Of a stretch of 64,000 bases of DNA, positions 8,927-17,578 are shown piece by piece (the first letter of the stretch is position 1; each line of letters starts with the position of its first letter). Below the pieces are notes generated by a model. That model ran no database searches. It was not told the origin of the DNA and saw only the letters and a program-made list of their open reading frames with translations. Made by a program: the position numbers and the translations under genes. Source of the stretch: Saccharicrinis sp963667815 (GTDB lineage Bacteria > Bacteroidota > Bacteroidia > Bacteroidales > Marinilabiliaceae); the NCBI GenBank assembly GCA_963667815.1, contig OY764021.1. One strand, written 5' to 3'.

Positions 8927-9048
8927 TGTCAATTATTTTTAAGATAAACGAATAATTAAGTAAATAGACATGTTAATTAACGATGTGAACCTTTTTTAAT
9001 AAGGAGTTTATATATTGGTCTTTTACTTAAATCCTTATACTATTACAT

Positions 9049-9648
9049 ATGAAAGTAGCAATAATAAAATATAATGCTGGAAATATTCGCTCTGTAAGTT
9101 TTGCATTAGAACGTTTAGGTGTGGAGCATATTATTACAGCAGATCCTGATGAGATAAGAAGTGCAGATAAAGTTATTTTCCCAGGTGTAGGTGAGGCAAG
9201 TTCAACTATGAAGTATTTAAAAGAGCATAAGTTGGATGAGTTGATTGTAAGTTTAACTCAGCCTGTGTTGGGGATATGTTTGGGTATGCAATTAATGTGT
9301 AGTTTTTCTGAAGAAGGCGATGTGGAATGTTTAGGCATCTTTAAAGAAAAAGTGCAAAAGTTTGTACTTCCTGAGCCAAATCCCGATTTAATAAAAGTTC
9401 CTCATATGGGATGGAATGCTATCACAAATGTAAATAGTGACTTATTCGATATTAGTCTTGAAAATACTTTTGTTTATTTTGTACACAGTTATTATGTGGC
9501 ATTAGGTGGAGAAACTGCAGCGACAACTCATTATATACATCCTTTTAGTTCTGCATTACATAAAGATAATTTTTATGCCACTCAATTTCACCCGGAAAAG
9601 AGTGGAGATGTAGGTTCTAAAATATTAGAAAACTTTATAAAACTATAA
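9049..9648 (+). CDS. hisH: Imidazole glycerol phosphate synthase, glutaminase subunit
   Basis: HisH supplies ammonia from glutamine to HisF in the fifth step of histidine synthesis. It is 199 aa. The triad residues are Cys77 in LGICLGMQL, and His181 and Glu183 in QFHPEKSGDVG. The oxyanion segment FPGVGEA is at about 44-50. It begins a tight hisH-hisA-hisF run, with hisA 1 bp downstream. The earlier his genes (hisG, D, C, B) are not in this window, so the pathway is split on this chromosome. I saw no His leader peptide in the 122 bp upstream. Confidence 0.95.
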   Translation: MKVAIIKYNAGNIRSVSFALERLGVEHIITADPDEIRSADKVIFPGVGEASSTMKYLKEHKLDELIVSLTQPVLGICLGMQLMCSFSEEGDVECLGIFKEKVQKFVLPEPNPDLIKVPHMGWNAITNVNSDLFDISLENTFVYFVHSYYVALGGETAATTHYIHPFSSALHKDNFYATQFHPEKSGDVGSKILENFIKL

Positions 9649-9649
9649 A

Positions 9650-10375
9650 ATGGCACTGATTGATATTATTCCTGCAATTGATATTATTGAAGGTAAATGT
9701 GTAAGGTTAAGTCAAGGAGATTATAATCAGAAGAAAGTATATAATGAAAATCCACTTGAGGTAGCTCAAATGTTTGAAGATCATGGAATCAAAAGATTAC
9801 ATTTAGTAGATTTGGATGGAGCTAAAGCTGGAAATATAGTGAATTATAAAGTGCTGGAAACAATTGCTACAAAAACAAATTTGGTGATTGATTTTGGAGG
9901 AGGATTAAAATCCAACGAAGATTTGAGAATTGCATTTGAAAGCGGAGCTCAAATGATTACAGGAGGAAGTATTGCAGTTAAAAATCCGGATGTGTTCATT
10001 GGATGGATTGAGAAATATGGAGCTGAAAAGATTATTCTGGGAGCTGATGTTAAGGATGAGAAAATTGCAGTAGGAGGTTGGATCGAAACTTCTGATTTAG
10101 ATTTACTTCCTTTTGTAAAAGGTTATAAAGATAAAGGGATAACTAAAGTAATATGTACAGATATCAGTAAGGATGGAATGCTTCAAGGACCATCTGTAGA
10201 ACTGTATAAAAAGATGTTGCTGGAATTTCCTGATCTGTATCTTGTGGCAAGTGGAGGCTTAAGTAGTATGGAAGATATTGATCGTTTAGTAGAAGCTAAA
10301 GTTCCTGCAGTTATTACCGGAAAGGCAATATACGAAGGTAAAATTGATTTAAAACAACTTGAAAAATACGCATAA
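9650..10375 (+). CDS. hisA: Phosphoribosylformimino-5-aminoimidazole carboxamide ribotide isomerase
   Basis: HisA isomerises ProFAR to PRFAR. The 241-aa (beta/alpha)8 barrel carries IPAIDIIEGKCVRL with catalytic Asp11, LHLVDLDGAK, DFGGGLKS in the N-half phosphate loop, and the second-half equivalents CTDISKDGMLQGPS and ASGGLSS. The twofold-repeated half-barrel is evident. It begins one base after hisH and ends 2 bp before hisF. Confidence 0.96.
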   Translation: MALIDIIPAIDIIEGKCVRLSQGDYNQKKVYNENPLEVAQMFEDHGIKRLHLVDLDGAKAGNIVNYKVLETIATKTNLVIDFGGGLKSNEDLRIAFESGAQMITGGSIAVKNPDVFIGWIEKYGAEKIILGADVKDEKIAVGGWIETSDLDLLPFVKGYKDKGITKVICTDISKDGMLQGPSVELYKKMLLEFPDLYLVASGGLSSMEDIDRLVEAKVPAVITGKAIYEGKIDLKQLEKYA

Positions 10376-10377
10376 GT

Positions 10378-11136
10378 ATGCTGGCAAAAAGAATAATTCC
10401 CTGTTTAGATATTAAAAATGGAATGACAGTTAAAGGTGTCAAGTTTGTTGGCATTAAAGAAGTTGGTGATCCTGTAGAATTGGGTGCATTATATGCACAA
10501 CAGGGTGCTGATGAATTGGTTTTTCTTGATATTACTGCAAGTCATGAAGGTCGTAAAACTTTTGTGGATTTAGTTAGAAGAATTGCTCAGCATATAAATA
10601 TTCCATTTACAGTGGGTGGTGGTATTAGTGAGTTAAAAGATGCCGAAGCTTTATTAAATGCAGGAGCAGATAAAATTAGTATTAATTCTTCGGCAGTAAA
10701 AAATCCTCAGTTAATTAACGATATGGCTCAGAACTTTGGAAGCCAGTTTGTTGTTGTTGCTATTGATGCCAAGCATTTTGATGGAGATGAATGGATTGTA
10801 ACAGTTAATGGAGGAAGAATTCCTACAGAGAAAAGATTGTTTCCATGGGCAAAAGAGGCTGAAGATAGAGGTGCTGGTGAAATACTATTTACTTCAATGG
10901 ATCACGATGGAGTGAAGCAAGGTTTTGCTAATGAAGCTTTGGCTAAAATGTCATCAGAGCTTTCTATACCTATTATTGCAAGTGGAGGAGCCGGTAATAT
11001 GGAGCACTTTAAGGATGTGTTTACGCAAGGTAAAGCTGATGCTGGTTTAGCAGCAAGTATTTTTCACTATAAAGAAATTGCAATTCCTGATTTAAAAAAT
11101 TATTTATTTAATGAAGGAATTAATGTAAGGTTATAA
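10378..11136 (+). CDS. hisF: Imidazole glycerol phosphate synthase, cyclase subunit
   Basis: HisF uses ammonia from HisH to convert PRFAR to imidazole glycerol phosphate and AICAR. It is 252 aa. The catalytic Asp11 is in RIIPCLDIKNG and the second acid is in TSMDHDGVKQG. The phosphate-binding loops TVGGGI and ASGGAG are present. The high similarity in layout to HisA is expected from their common barrel ancestry. It is the third gene of the hisHAF run. Confidence 0.97.
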   Translation: MLAKRIIPCLDIKNGMTVKGVKFVGIKEVGDPVELGALYAQQGADELVFLDITASHEGRKTFVDLVRRIAQHINIPFTVGGGISELKDAEALLNAGADKISINSSAVKNPQLINDMAQNFGSQFVVVAIDAKHFDGDEWIVTVNGGRIPTEKRLFPWAKEAEDRGAGEILFTSMDHDGVKQGFANEALAKMSSELSIPIIASGGAGNMEHFKDVFTQGKADAGLAASIFHYKEIAIPDLKNYLFNEGINVRL

Positions 11137-11211
11137 TCAGGGTAGATGATTAAATAAAGTCAGTAGTTTGCTGTCGCTATTGGTTTATAGTAATTACCAA
11201 TCTTACAGATC

Positions 11212-11242
11212 TTTGTGACTTTTAATAAAAGCACTATTTTTG
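11212..11242 (+). promoter_or_regulatory. Promoter of hisIE
   Basis: TTTG at 11212-11215 and TATTTTTG at 11235-11242 are separated by 19 bp. This is a full match to the Bacteroidota vegetative promoter (TTTG, then TAnnTTTG). The expected start near 11249 leaves a leader of about 30 nt before the hisIE ATG. It implies hisIE can be transcribed independently of hisHAF. Confidence 0.65.
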
Positions 11243-11279
11243 CAAAATAAAATTATTACAATAACATAGAAATATTCAA

Positions 11280-11879
11280 ATGAATATAAATTTTGATAAA
11301 TTAGGAAACGGTTTGGTGCCGGCAATTATTCAAGATGCAGAAACAAGCAAAGTTTTAATGCTTGGTTTTATGAATCAAGAAGCTTTTGAAAAAACTGAAA
11401 AAGAAGGGAAAGTAACATTTTTTAGTCGTACGAAGAATAGACTTTGGACGAAAGGAGAGGAATCAGGTAACTTCTTGAATGTTGTATCTATCTCTGTTGA
11501 TTGTGATGATGATACTTTATTAATAAAAGTAAATCCTGTTGGACCAGTATGTCATAAAGGAACAGATACTTGCTGGGCTGAGAAAAATGAAAAGGATCCG
11601 GTAATGTTTTTATCATTTTTACAGGACTTTATCGACAAGCGCAAAGAAGAAATGCCAGAAGGTTCATATACAACTTCTTTGTTTCAAAAAGGAACAAGAA
11701 AAATTACTCAAAAAGTAGGTGAAGAAGCTGTTGAAACCATTATTGGAGCAATGGCTAATGATGATGAAAACTTTTTGTATGAAGGTGCTGATTTGTTATA
11801 TCACTTAATTGTGTTATTAACACATAAAGGATACAGAATAGAGGATCTTGCAAAAGAATTAATGAAAAGACATAAATAA
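11280..11879 (+). CDS. hisIE: Bifunctional phosphoribosyl-AMP cyclohydrolase / phosphoribosyl-ATP pyrophosphatase
   Basis: This fusion performs steps 2 and 3 of histidine synthesis. HisI occupies about residues 1-115, with VSISVDCDDDTLLI and GPVCHKGTDTCW holding the metal-binding Asp and Cys residues. HisE occupies about 116-199, with the SYTTSLFQKGTRKITQKVGEEAVE helix and the DLLYHLIVLL segment typical of the MazG-like fold. It lies 143 bp after hisF with its own promoter. A bidirectional terminator follows immediately. Confidence 0.96.
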   Translation: MNINFDKLGNGLVPAIIQDAETSKVLMLGFMNQEAFEKTEKEGKVTFFSRTKNRLWTKGEESGNFLNVVSISVDCDDDTLLIKVNPVGPVCHKGTDTCWAEKNEKDPVMFLSFLQDFIDKRKEEMPEGSYTTSLFQKGTRKITQKVGEEAVETIIGAMANDDENFLYEGADLLYHLIVLLTHKGYRIEDLAKELMKRHK

Positions 11880-11889
11880 TTTTATATGG

Positions 11890-11920
11890 GATAAGGGTTT
11901 ATACCCTTATCTCTTTTTTA
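11890..11920. terminator. Bidirectional terminator between hisIE and histidine kinase
   Basis: GATAAGGGT (11890-11898) pairs with ACCCTTATC (11903-11911) around a TTAT loop and is followed by a T-rich run on the plus strand. It separates convergent genes and can serve both. Confidence 0.75.
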
Positions 11921-14128
11921 TTTACATTTGAGTAATGTAATAACAAACTCAGATCCTTTGCCAACCTCGCTAGAAACGATAATCTCGCCTTTATTTAACT
12001 CAATCATTTCTTTAGATAAAGATAATCCTAAACCAGTACCTTTCTCATGAGAAGTGCCGTTTGTTGAAAGAAACTCCTCTAAATTAAACAGAATATCCAA
12101 CTTTTCTTTTCGTATTCCAACACCATGATCTTTAATTGATAGAGCAATCATATTGTTTGAAGTTTCTTCGGCTGAGATCTCAATAATTGAATTTGGGTGT
12201 GAGAACTTGATAGCATTATGCAGTAAATTTCTAATTACAAATTTGATCATTTCCTTATCTACATAAGAACAATGTGTAGTGGTGTTAGAAATATTAATGC
12301 TGATATTTTTATTACGAGCTAAAGATTTTAGAGAGCCTAGGCATTCCTGAATTACATCTCTGGTGGATACCTCACATGGTTTTGCTTTTAATTGTCCTAA
12401 CTGAGATTTGGCCCAGGTTAATAGGTCTTCCAGTAATTTATAGGTTTCCTCACTAGCTTCAACAATTTTTGAAATAAACTCTTTTATTTCGTTTGTAGAA
12501 AGGTTATTCAAATTGTTATCTAGGATAGTACTAAAGCCTAAGATTGCATTAAACGGATTTCTGATATCATGTGCAATTACCGAAAATAGTTTGTCTTTTG
12601 TATTGTTTAATTTTTTAAGTTTCTTCTCACTGGCTTTTAATTCCTGTTCAATTCGGTGTCTTTCAGTTATATCGATAACTAAACCTACAATTTCTGTTAC
12701 TTTACCTTTCTTTATGCTTATAGGAGCTGTAAAAATGTCAGCCATAAATATGGATCCATCATTTCTGAGAACTTCTCTTTGAACGTTAATCTTTTTTATT
12801 TTGCCCTCAAATAAATCGTTGAAGTTCATTCTTGATTGGTCTATGTGTTCTGGAGCTAAATAGTCAAAGTAATTTAAGCAAGTGATATCTTCCTTAGAAT
12901 TAATTAATTCGGAAAACTTCGAGTTTGCCATCAATATATTGCCGTCACAATCAAGTACCGTAATTCCAATTAGCCCATTATCAAATATTGCATTAAGCTT
13001 ATTTTTTTGCTCTTCAAGCTGAATTTCGATGTTTTTTAGTCGGGTAAAGTCCATCCCTACCGACTGGTATTCAACAATGTTTCCATAAGAATCGAATAGC
13101 GCTCTGTCTATCCACTTTTGCCAGCGAATCTCTTCTTTCGGAAAGCGAATTTTTTGTTGATATTCTACGATAGGATTTTCAGGAGTTAACTTTTGAAGGT
13201 TCTCCTTAAATATGCCTCTATCTTCAATATTAAAAAGCTTAAAAATATTTTTTCCAAGTATTTTATCTGGGGTTTTGTTGTAATAGTCGGCATAGTAACT
13301 ATTAATATAACTTACAGCTCCATCTTTATTAAACCTTCTAATCAGAGCTGGCGAATCCTCAACCAGTGAGTGATATCTCTGTTCACTTTCTTTAAGAGCA
13401 GAAATGGTGTTTCTGTATTTTGTAATGTCGTGTATGTACATGCAAAAGCGCCCTTCACCGAGTGGGAATGTTTTTAAGTTCAAGTGTTTGCCTAAACTCG
13501 GACATTTTAATTCAAAGATTTGTTTTGTGTTGATAAGATCATCCAATTTTGAATAGATCTGCTCATACTCATCTAAGAAATTTCGCATTGCAAGTCCGGT
13601 TATACCCAGTTTGTTAAAAACATTGGCTGCAATTGGATTAGCTTTTATTGTCATTAAATCCTCAAATACACCTTCGTTATATATTGGTTTAAACAGCATA
13701 GCTCCCACAGGAGCATTATCAAACAACTCATCTAAAAGAAACTTTTCTTTATGAAATTGCTCTTCAAGTTCTTTTTTGTAGGTAATATCTTCCTTTGTAG
13801 CAATGAAACCGTCAATTTTTTCATCTACCATAATAGGTGAAATTTTTGCTCTTTCCCAGATTAGTTTTCCCGATTTAGCCTTGTTTTGAAAGATCCCTTC
13901 CCAGGTAATTCCACTTAATACAGTGTCCCATAGGTTTTTGTAGAAGGAGGGATCGTGGTAGTCTGATTTGAGTATACGAGGGTTTTGCCCAATTGCTTCT
14001 TCTTTTGTGTAGCCATACTTGTCCTCAAATGCCTCGTTAACATATCTAATATTTCCGTCGGCATCAGTAACTACAACAATGGTATCAAGTTTATTTAGTG
14101 CAAGAAGCAACTCCTCATAACATATCAT
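11918..14128 (-). CDS. Multi-PAS sensor histidine kinase
   Basis: I place the start at the ATG at 14128 (product begins MICYEELLLALNKLDT, 736 aa). The frame is open to 14281, but that would overlap the divergent hydF coding start. The chain has about four PAS-type sensory modules: residues about 10-120 (VTDADGNIRYVNEAFEDKYGY), 125-250, 255-380 and 385-505. They are followed by a HisKA domain with the phospho-acceptor in FSVIAHDIRNPFNAILGF and an HATPase domain (LLHNAIKFS, KDHGVGI, GTGLGLSLSKEM). There is no receiver domain and, with this start, no membrane segment. It is probably a soluble or peripheral sensor of redox or ligand. The partner regulator is unknown; the NtrC-like regulator 3.5 kb away is a candidate only by proximity. 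Confidence 0.88.
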   Translation of the reverse strand: MICYEELLLALNKLDTIVVVTDADGNIRYVNEAFEDKYGYTKEEAIGQNPRILKSDYHDPSFYKNLWDTVLSGITWEGIFQNKAKSGKLIWERAKISPIMVDEKIDGFIATKEDITYKKELEEQFHKEKFLLDELFDNAPVGAMLFKPIYNEGVFEDLMTIKANPIAANVFNKLGITGLAMRNFLDEYEQIYSKLDDLINTKQIFELKCPSLGKHLNLKTFPLGEGRFCMYIHDITKYRNTISALKESEQRYHSLVEDSPALIRRFNKDGAVSYINSYYADYYNKTPDKILGKNIFKLFNIEDRGIFKENLQKLTPENPIVEYQQKIRFPKEEIRWQKWIDRALFDSYGNIVEYQSVGMDFTRLKNIEIQLEEQKNKLNAIFDNGLIGITVLDCDGNILMANSKFSELINSKEDITCLNYFDYLAPEHIDQSRMNFNDLFEGKIKKINVQREVLRNDGSIFMADIFTAPISIKKGKVTEIVGLVIDITERHRIEQELKASEKKLKKLNNTKDKLFSVIAHDIRNPFNAILGFSTILDNNLNNLSTNEIKEFISKIVEASEETYKLLEDLLTWAKSQLGQLKAKPCEVSTRDVIQECLGSLKSLARNKNISINISNTTTHCSYVDKEMIKFVIRNLLHNAIKFSHPNSIIEISAEETSNNMIALSIKDHGVGIRKEKLDILFNLEEFLSTNGTSHEKGTGLGLSLSKEMIELNKGEIIVSSEVGKGSEFVITLLKCK

Positions 14129-14257
14129 TAGCCTTCCCTTTGTGCGAATTAGACTATACAATATACATAAAATTATAATGTAAGAATAAATTTTAGGGGC
14201 TTTGATAAGGTAGAAAGCACTTTTTATATTACTAATTTGTTTATTTTGCAATAAAAA

Positions 14258-15475
14258 ATGGCAAAGGACAGACAACCTCATATTGGAATTTTTGGACGTA
14301 GAAATTATGGAAAAAGTACGCTAATAAATTTATTAGCGGGACAGGAAGTTGCTATAGTTTCTGATGTGGCTGGAACAACTACAGATCCAGTTAAAAAATC
14401 CTTTGAAATAACAGGTTTTGGTCCTGTAGTATTAATAGATACTGCCGGGTATGATGATGAAGGAGAGTTAGGAAATAAAAGAATTGAGAAAACCGAAAAA
14501 TCTGTTAAACTGGTTGATTTAGCTATACTATTAGTTAGTGATCAGCTTTTTGATGAAAAGGAGCAAGCCATCATTAATAGTTTTAAGGAACATGATGTTC
14601 CTTTTATTATTATTTATAGCAAGAGTGATTTATCTGTTCCTGGTAAAGAATTTATGGAATCAATTCATAACGTAGGAGAGTCTGATTTTATACTGTTTAA
14701 CCAAGATGAGGATGTTTCTACTATTGTACAATCTATAAAAAAGAGTATTCCCGAATCTGCCTATACTAATCCCTCATTGCTTGGAGACATTGTTAAACAT
14801 GGGGATATAGTGCTGTTAATTACCCCTATTGATATAGAAGCACCGGAAGGAAGACTAATTTTACCTCAAGTGCAGGCTATAAGAGATGTTATCGATAATG
14901 ATGCGGTTTGTATTGTTTTAAAAGAAAGAGAAGTTGATGCATTTTTACAAAAAACAAAAATAAAACCAGCTTTGGTTATTACGGATAGTCAGGTATTTCT
15001 TAAGGCAGATGCTTCAATTCCTAAAGATATTCCATTAACAAGTTTTAGTATTATGTTGGCTCGTTTTAAAGGAGATTTTGCCAATTACTTAAATGGAACA
15101 CCAGAACTTTCGAACTTAAAGGATGGTGACCGTGTTTTGTTGCTAGAATCTTGTACACATCATGTTTCATGTAATGATATTGGAAGATCAAAAATTCCAA
15201 GATGGATTTCAAATTTTACTGGTAAGCAACATTATTTTGATGTAGTTTCTGGTTTTGATAATTTACCACATCCCATAGAAAATTATTCTCTGGTTATTCA
15301 GTGTGGAGGATGTGTTATCTCAAGAAAGCAACTGATAAATAGGTTAAAGCCTGCAATTGATGCCAAAATTCCAGTTACTAATTATGGAATGGCTATAGCA
15401 TATGTTTTGGGTATTTATCAAAGAGCAGTGGCTCCATTTGTAAAAATAGATGAATCGTCTATAGATTATTTGTAG
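14258..15475 (+). CDS. hydF: [FeFe]-hydrogenase H-cluster maturation GTPase HydF
   Basis: HydF is the scaffold that assembles the 2Fe subcluster of [FeFe]-hydrogenase from precursors made by HydE and HydG. The 405-aa protein has an N-terminal GTPase domain with P-loop GRRNYGKST (residues 13-21), DTAGYDDEGELGNKR as the switch region and YSKSD as G4. A dimerisation domain follows, then the C-terminal Fe-S region with CTHH and, about 50 residues later, CGGC. That is the CxH...CxxC ligand pattern of HydF. hydE, hydG and hydrogenase subunits are absent from the window. The nearby aspartate ammonia-lyase is a recurrent neighbour of hyd maturation genes in anaerobes. Confidence 0.95.
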   Translation: MAKDRQPHIGIFGRRNYGKSTLINLLAGQEVAIVSDVAGTTTDPVKKSFEITGFGPVVLIDTAGYDDEGELGNKRIEKTEKSVKLVDLAILLVSDQLFDEKEQAIINSFKEHDVPFIIIYSKSDLSVPGKEFMESIHNVGESDFILFNQDEDVSTIVQSIKKSIPESAYTNPSLLGDIVKHGDIVLLITPIDIEAPEGRLILPQVQAIRDVIDNDAVCIVLKEREVDAFLQKTKIKPALVITDSQVFLKADASIPKDIPLTSFSIMLARFKGDFANYLNGTPELSNLKDGDRVLLLESCTHHVSCNDIGRSKIPRWISNFTGKQHYFDVVSGFDNLPHPIENYSLVIQCGGCVISRKQLINRLKPAIDAKIPVTNYGMAIAYVLGIYQRAVAPFVKIDESSIDYL

Positions 15476-15477
15476 CT

Positions 15478-16023
15478 CTAGGATTGTAAGATATCTAATT
15501 CTTCGCTGAAATTTGTTGTTTCAGGAAGGTTAGTTTCCCATTTGCCTAACTCAATTAAATGTTTTTTTAATATTAAAAAATAGGTTAGAGGAAAGGCGTC
15601 TTTTTGCCACAGTTGTTCATAGTTTAATAATCCCATATTCTTAATAAGTCTGTCAAACTCCTGAACAACTTCCTGGTAGAAATGATGAAAGTTACAAACA
15701 GAATTTATAACAGTATTGGCATCTGCTTCATTAAAAATATCTTCCAGATAGTCAAGTCTGATATGAAGGCTTTTCCCATCAAGAGTACTTAATACCCATT
15801 TATAACCACTCGAATCGTTATACCAATCAATCCAACAGATGTTTTGTTCATCCCAAAGATGAGATGGTTCATTGATTAAACTAACCATGCCTTTGAGCAG
15901 GTCGAACAAAGGATTACTGATGTTAGTTATTTCAAACGGTACACTATGATTACGAATAGTCAGTTCGCCTTGGGCAAGCCCTTGAGAAATGATATTGTAT
16001 TTGAATTGTACCTCTTTTTGCAT
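15478..16023 (-). CDS. Hypothetical protein (181 aa)
   Basis: I do not recognise this 181-residue protein. It has no signal peptide, membrane segment or cysteine-rich motif. The first half looks beta-rich (ELTIRNHSVPFEITNISNP, WVLSTLDGKSLHIRLDYLEDIF), and the second half is helical with NFHHFYQEVVQEFDRLIKN and LTYFLILKKHLIELGKWE. It converges with hydF, with 2 bp between stops, and lies 61 bp downstream of the aspartate ammonia-lyase gene on the same strand. It is probably in that transcript. A cytoplasmic accessory role is possible but nothing in the sequence specifies one. Confidence 0.7.
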   Translation of the reverse strand: MQKEVQFKYNIISQGLAQGELTIRNHSVPFEITNISNPLFDLLKGMVSLINEPSHLWDEQNICWIDWYNDSSGYKWVLSTLDGKSLHIRLDYLEDIFNEADANTVINSVCNFHHFYQEVVQEFDRLIKNMGLLNYEQLWQKDAFPLTYFLILKKHLIELGKWETNLPETTNFSEELDILQS

Positions 16024-16084
16024 TGATTATTAAAATATTGGGTAAAAATAAGAAAGAAGTTTTTATTTCATAATAAAAATTTAA

Positions 16085-17524
16085 TTAATCTTCATTGACA
16101 TCATTTAAGCGATAACCTAAGCGTAAAAGCTGTTCTGGTTTTAGGAGGGATTTTAATTTTTTTTCGTCAATTAATTTTAATGTTTGATTTGCCTCAATAA
16201 TATTACAATTATTCTTATTCATTAATCTTGCCAATTCGGAAGCTTTGTGATATCCAATAAATGGAGAAAGTGCTGTAGTTATTGACGGATTTTTGAATAT
16301 GGTTTCTTCATCGTTTTTTTTCTTAAACGTAATATCTGTTAAAAGGTTATCTTTTATTGTTTTGTTGCAATTAATAAGTAGTTTAATACTATCAATTAAT
16401 GCATGGCCAATAGTTGGCAGGTAAGCATTTAGTTCTAAGCAACCCTGAGCGCATAGTGACGAGATAAGTTGATCGTTTGCATAGATTTTATGAACAGCAG
16501 ATATAACAAATTCGGGAATAACAGGATTTACTTTTCCGGGCATTATTGAACTTCCAACTTGTTTTTTGGGTATAAACAGTTCCCTGTTTATAAATAAATC
16601 TGAACTTATCAGTCGTAAATCGGAAACCATTTTTTCTAAATTCACTGCATGTGACTTTAGTGTGGCATGTACTTCTACAAAAGTATCCAGGTTAGCCGTT
16701 GTATCAGATAAATTTTCGGAACGAGTAATTGGAAGTCCTGTTAATCTTTGTAGTTGATTAACAACTTCCATAATAAAATAGGAAGGGATTGATATTCCTG
16801 TTCCTATAGCTCCACCACCTAAATTCACCTCTTTAATTCTTTCAAAACATTTACTAACTCTCCACCAATCTCGTGAGAGTGCATTGTTGTATGAGCTAAA
16901 TAATTTATCGTATGAAGAAGGAACGGCAGATTGCATCTGAGTATATGCCTGCCTTAAATGATTCCTTGTTTTAGCCTCAACAGATTCCAGCGTCTGTAAA
17001 ACATCATTGATCAATTCATCTAACTCTTTGAATAATGTTATTACAGCTACTTTTAATGCCGTTGGGATTACATCGTTTGTTGATTGGAAAACATTAGCGT
17101 GTTCAAAAGGATCAACAATTTGATAATTGCCAGGCTGTTGATTTAGCTTTAATAATGAAACGTTGGTAATTATTTCGTTTACATTAAGATTGATGCTCGT
17201 ACCTGCTCCACCTTGTATGGCTGGTACAATAAAGTGATCAAAATGCTTGCCCTGACTAACTTCAATTGCCGCTTCAGTCATTACCTCTAGAATATCATCC
17301 TTAATGAAGGAAATATTTTTGTGGGAATATTTTAAAGATGCAGCGTGCTTGAATTTTATATATGTTTCGTAACAAGCTTGTTTTACTGTACCTATTGCTT
17401 TAAACCACTCAATAAAAAAAAGTGTGTTGTCAGGGAAATTATTTTTTGCACGGACCGAATGGATGCCATAAAGAGCATCTTTGGGGATTTCAACGGAACC
17501 TATAAAATCATTTTCTGTACGCAT
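16085..17524 (-). CDS. aspA: Aspartate ammonia-lyase (fumarase/aspartase superfamily)
   Basis: The enzyme would interconvert aspartate with fumarate and ammonia. It is 479 aa, the size of aspartases and class II fumarases. The superfamily signature GSSIMPGKVNPVIPE is present with the catalytic Ser loop, and the N-terminal RTENDFIGSVEIPKDALYGIHSVRA matches aspartase-type enzymes. GTSINLNVNEI and the SATN-like QSTNDVIPTA also fit. Adjacency to hydF supports aspA, because ammonia-lyases of this type recur in [FeFe]-hydrogenase maturation loci. The alternative is a fumarase or a divergent paralogue. An upstream neighbour on the same strand is the sigma-54 regulator. Confidence 0.82.
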   Translation of the reverse strand: MRTENDFIGSVEIPKDALYGIHSVRAKNNFPDNTLFFIEWFKAIGTVKQACYETYIKFKHAASLKYSHKNISFIKDDILEVMTEAAIEVSQGKHFDHFIVPAIQGGAGTSINLNVNEIITNVSLLKLNQQPGNYQIVDPFEHANVFQSTNDVIPTALKVAVITLFKELDELINDVLQTLESVEAKTRNHLRQAYTQMQSAVPSSYDKLFSSYNNALSRDWWRVSKCFERIKEVNLGGGAIGTGISIPSYFIMEVVNQLQRLTGLPITRSENLSDTTANLDTFVEVHATLKSHAVNLEKMVSDLRLISSDLFINRELFIPKKQVGSSIMPGKVNPVIPEFVISAVHKIYANDQLISSLCAQGCLELNAYLPTIGHALIDSIKLLINCNKTIKDNLLTDITFKKKNDEETIFKNPSITTALSPFIGYHKASELARLMNKNNCNIIEANQTLKLIDEKKLKSLLKPEQLLRLGYRLNDVNED

Positions 17525-17578
17525 CGGGCTAATTTTTACGAGTGGAGTATACGCTTAGTAAAAAGGATAATTGCTAAT

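Noticed and set aside
14129..14281. N-terminal extension of the histidine kinase with a hydrophobic stretch
   Set aside because: It would overlap the hydF coding start on the other strand, and the extension is an AT-rich read-through with a fortuitous Ile/Leu run.
16085..17524. Calling the aspA-like gene a class II fumarase
   Set aside because: The aspartase-like N-terminus and the hydF neighbourhood favour aspartate ammonia-lyase, though activity is unproven.
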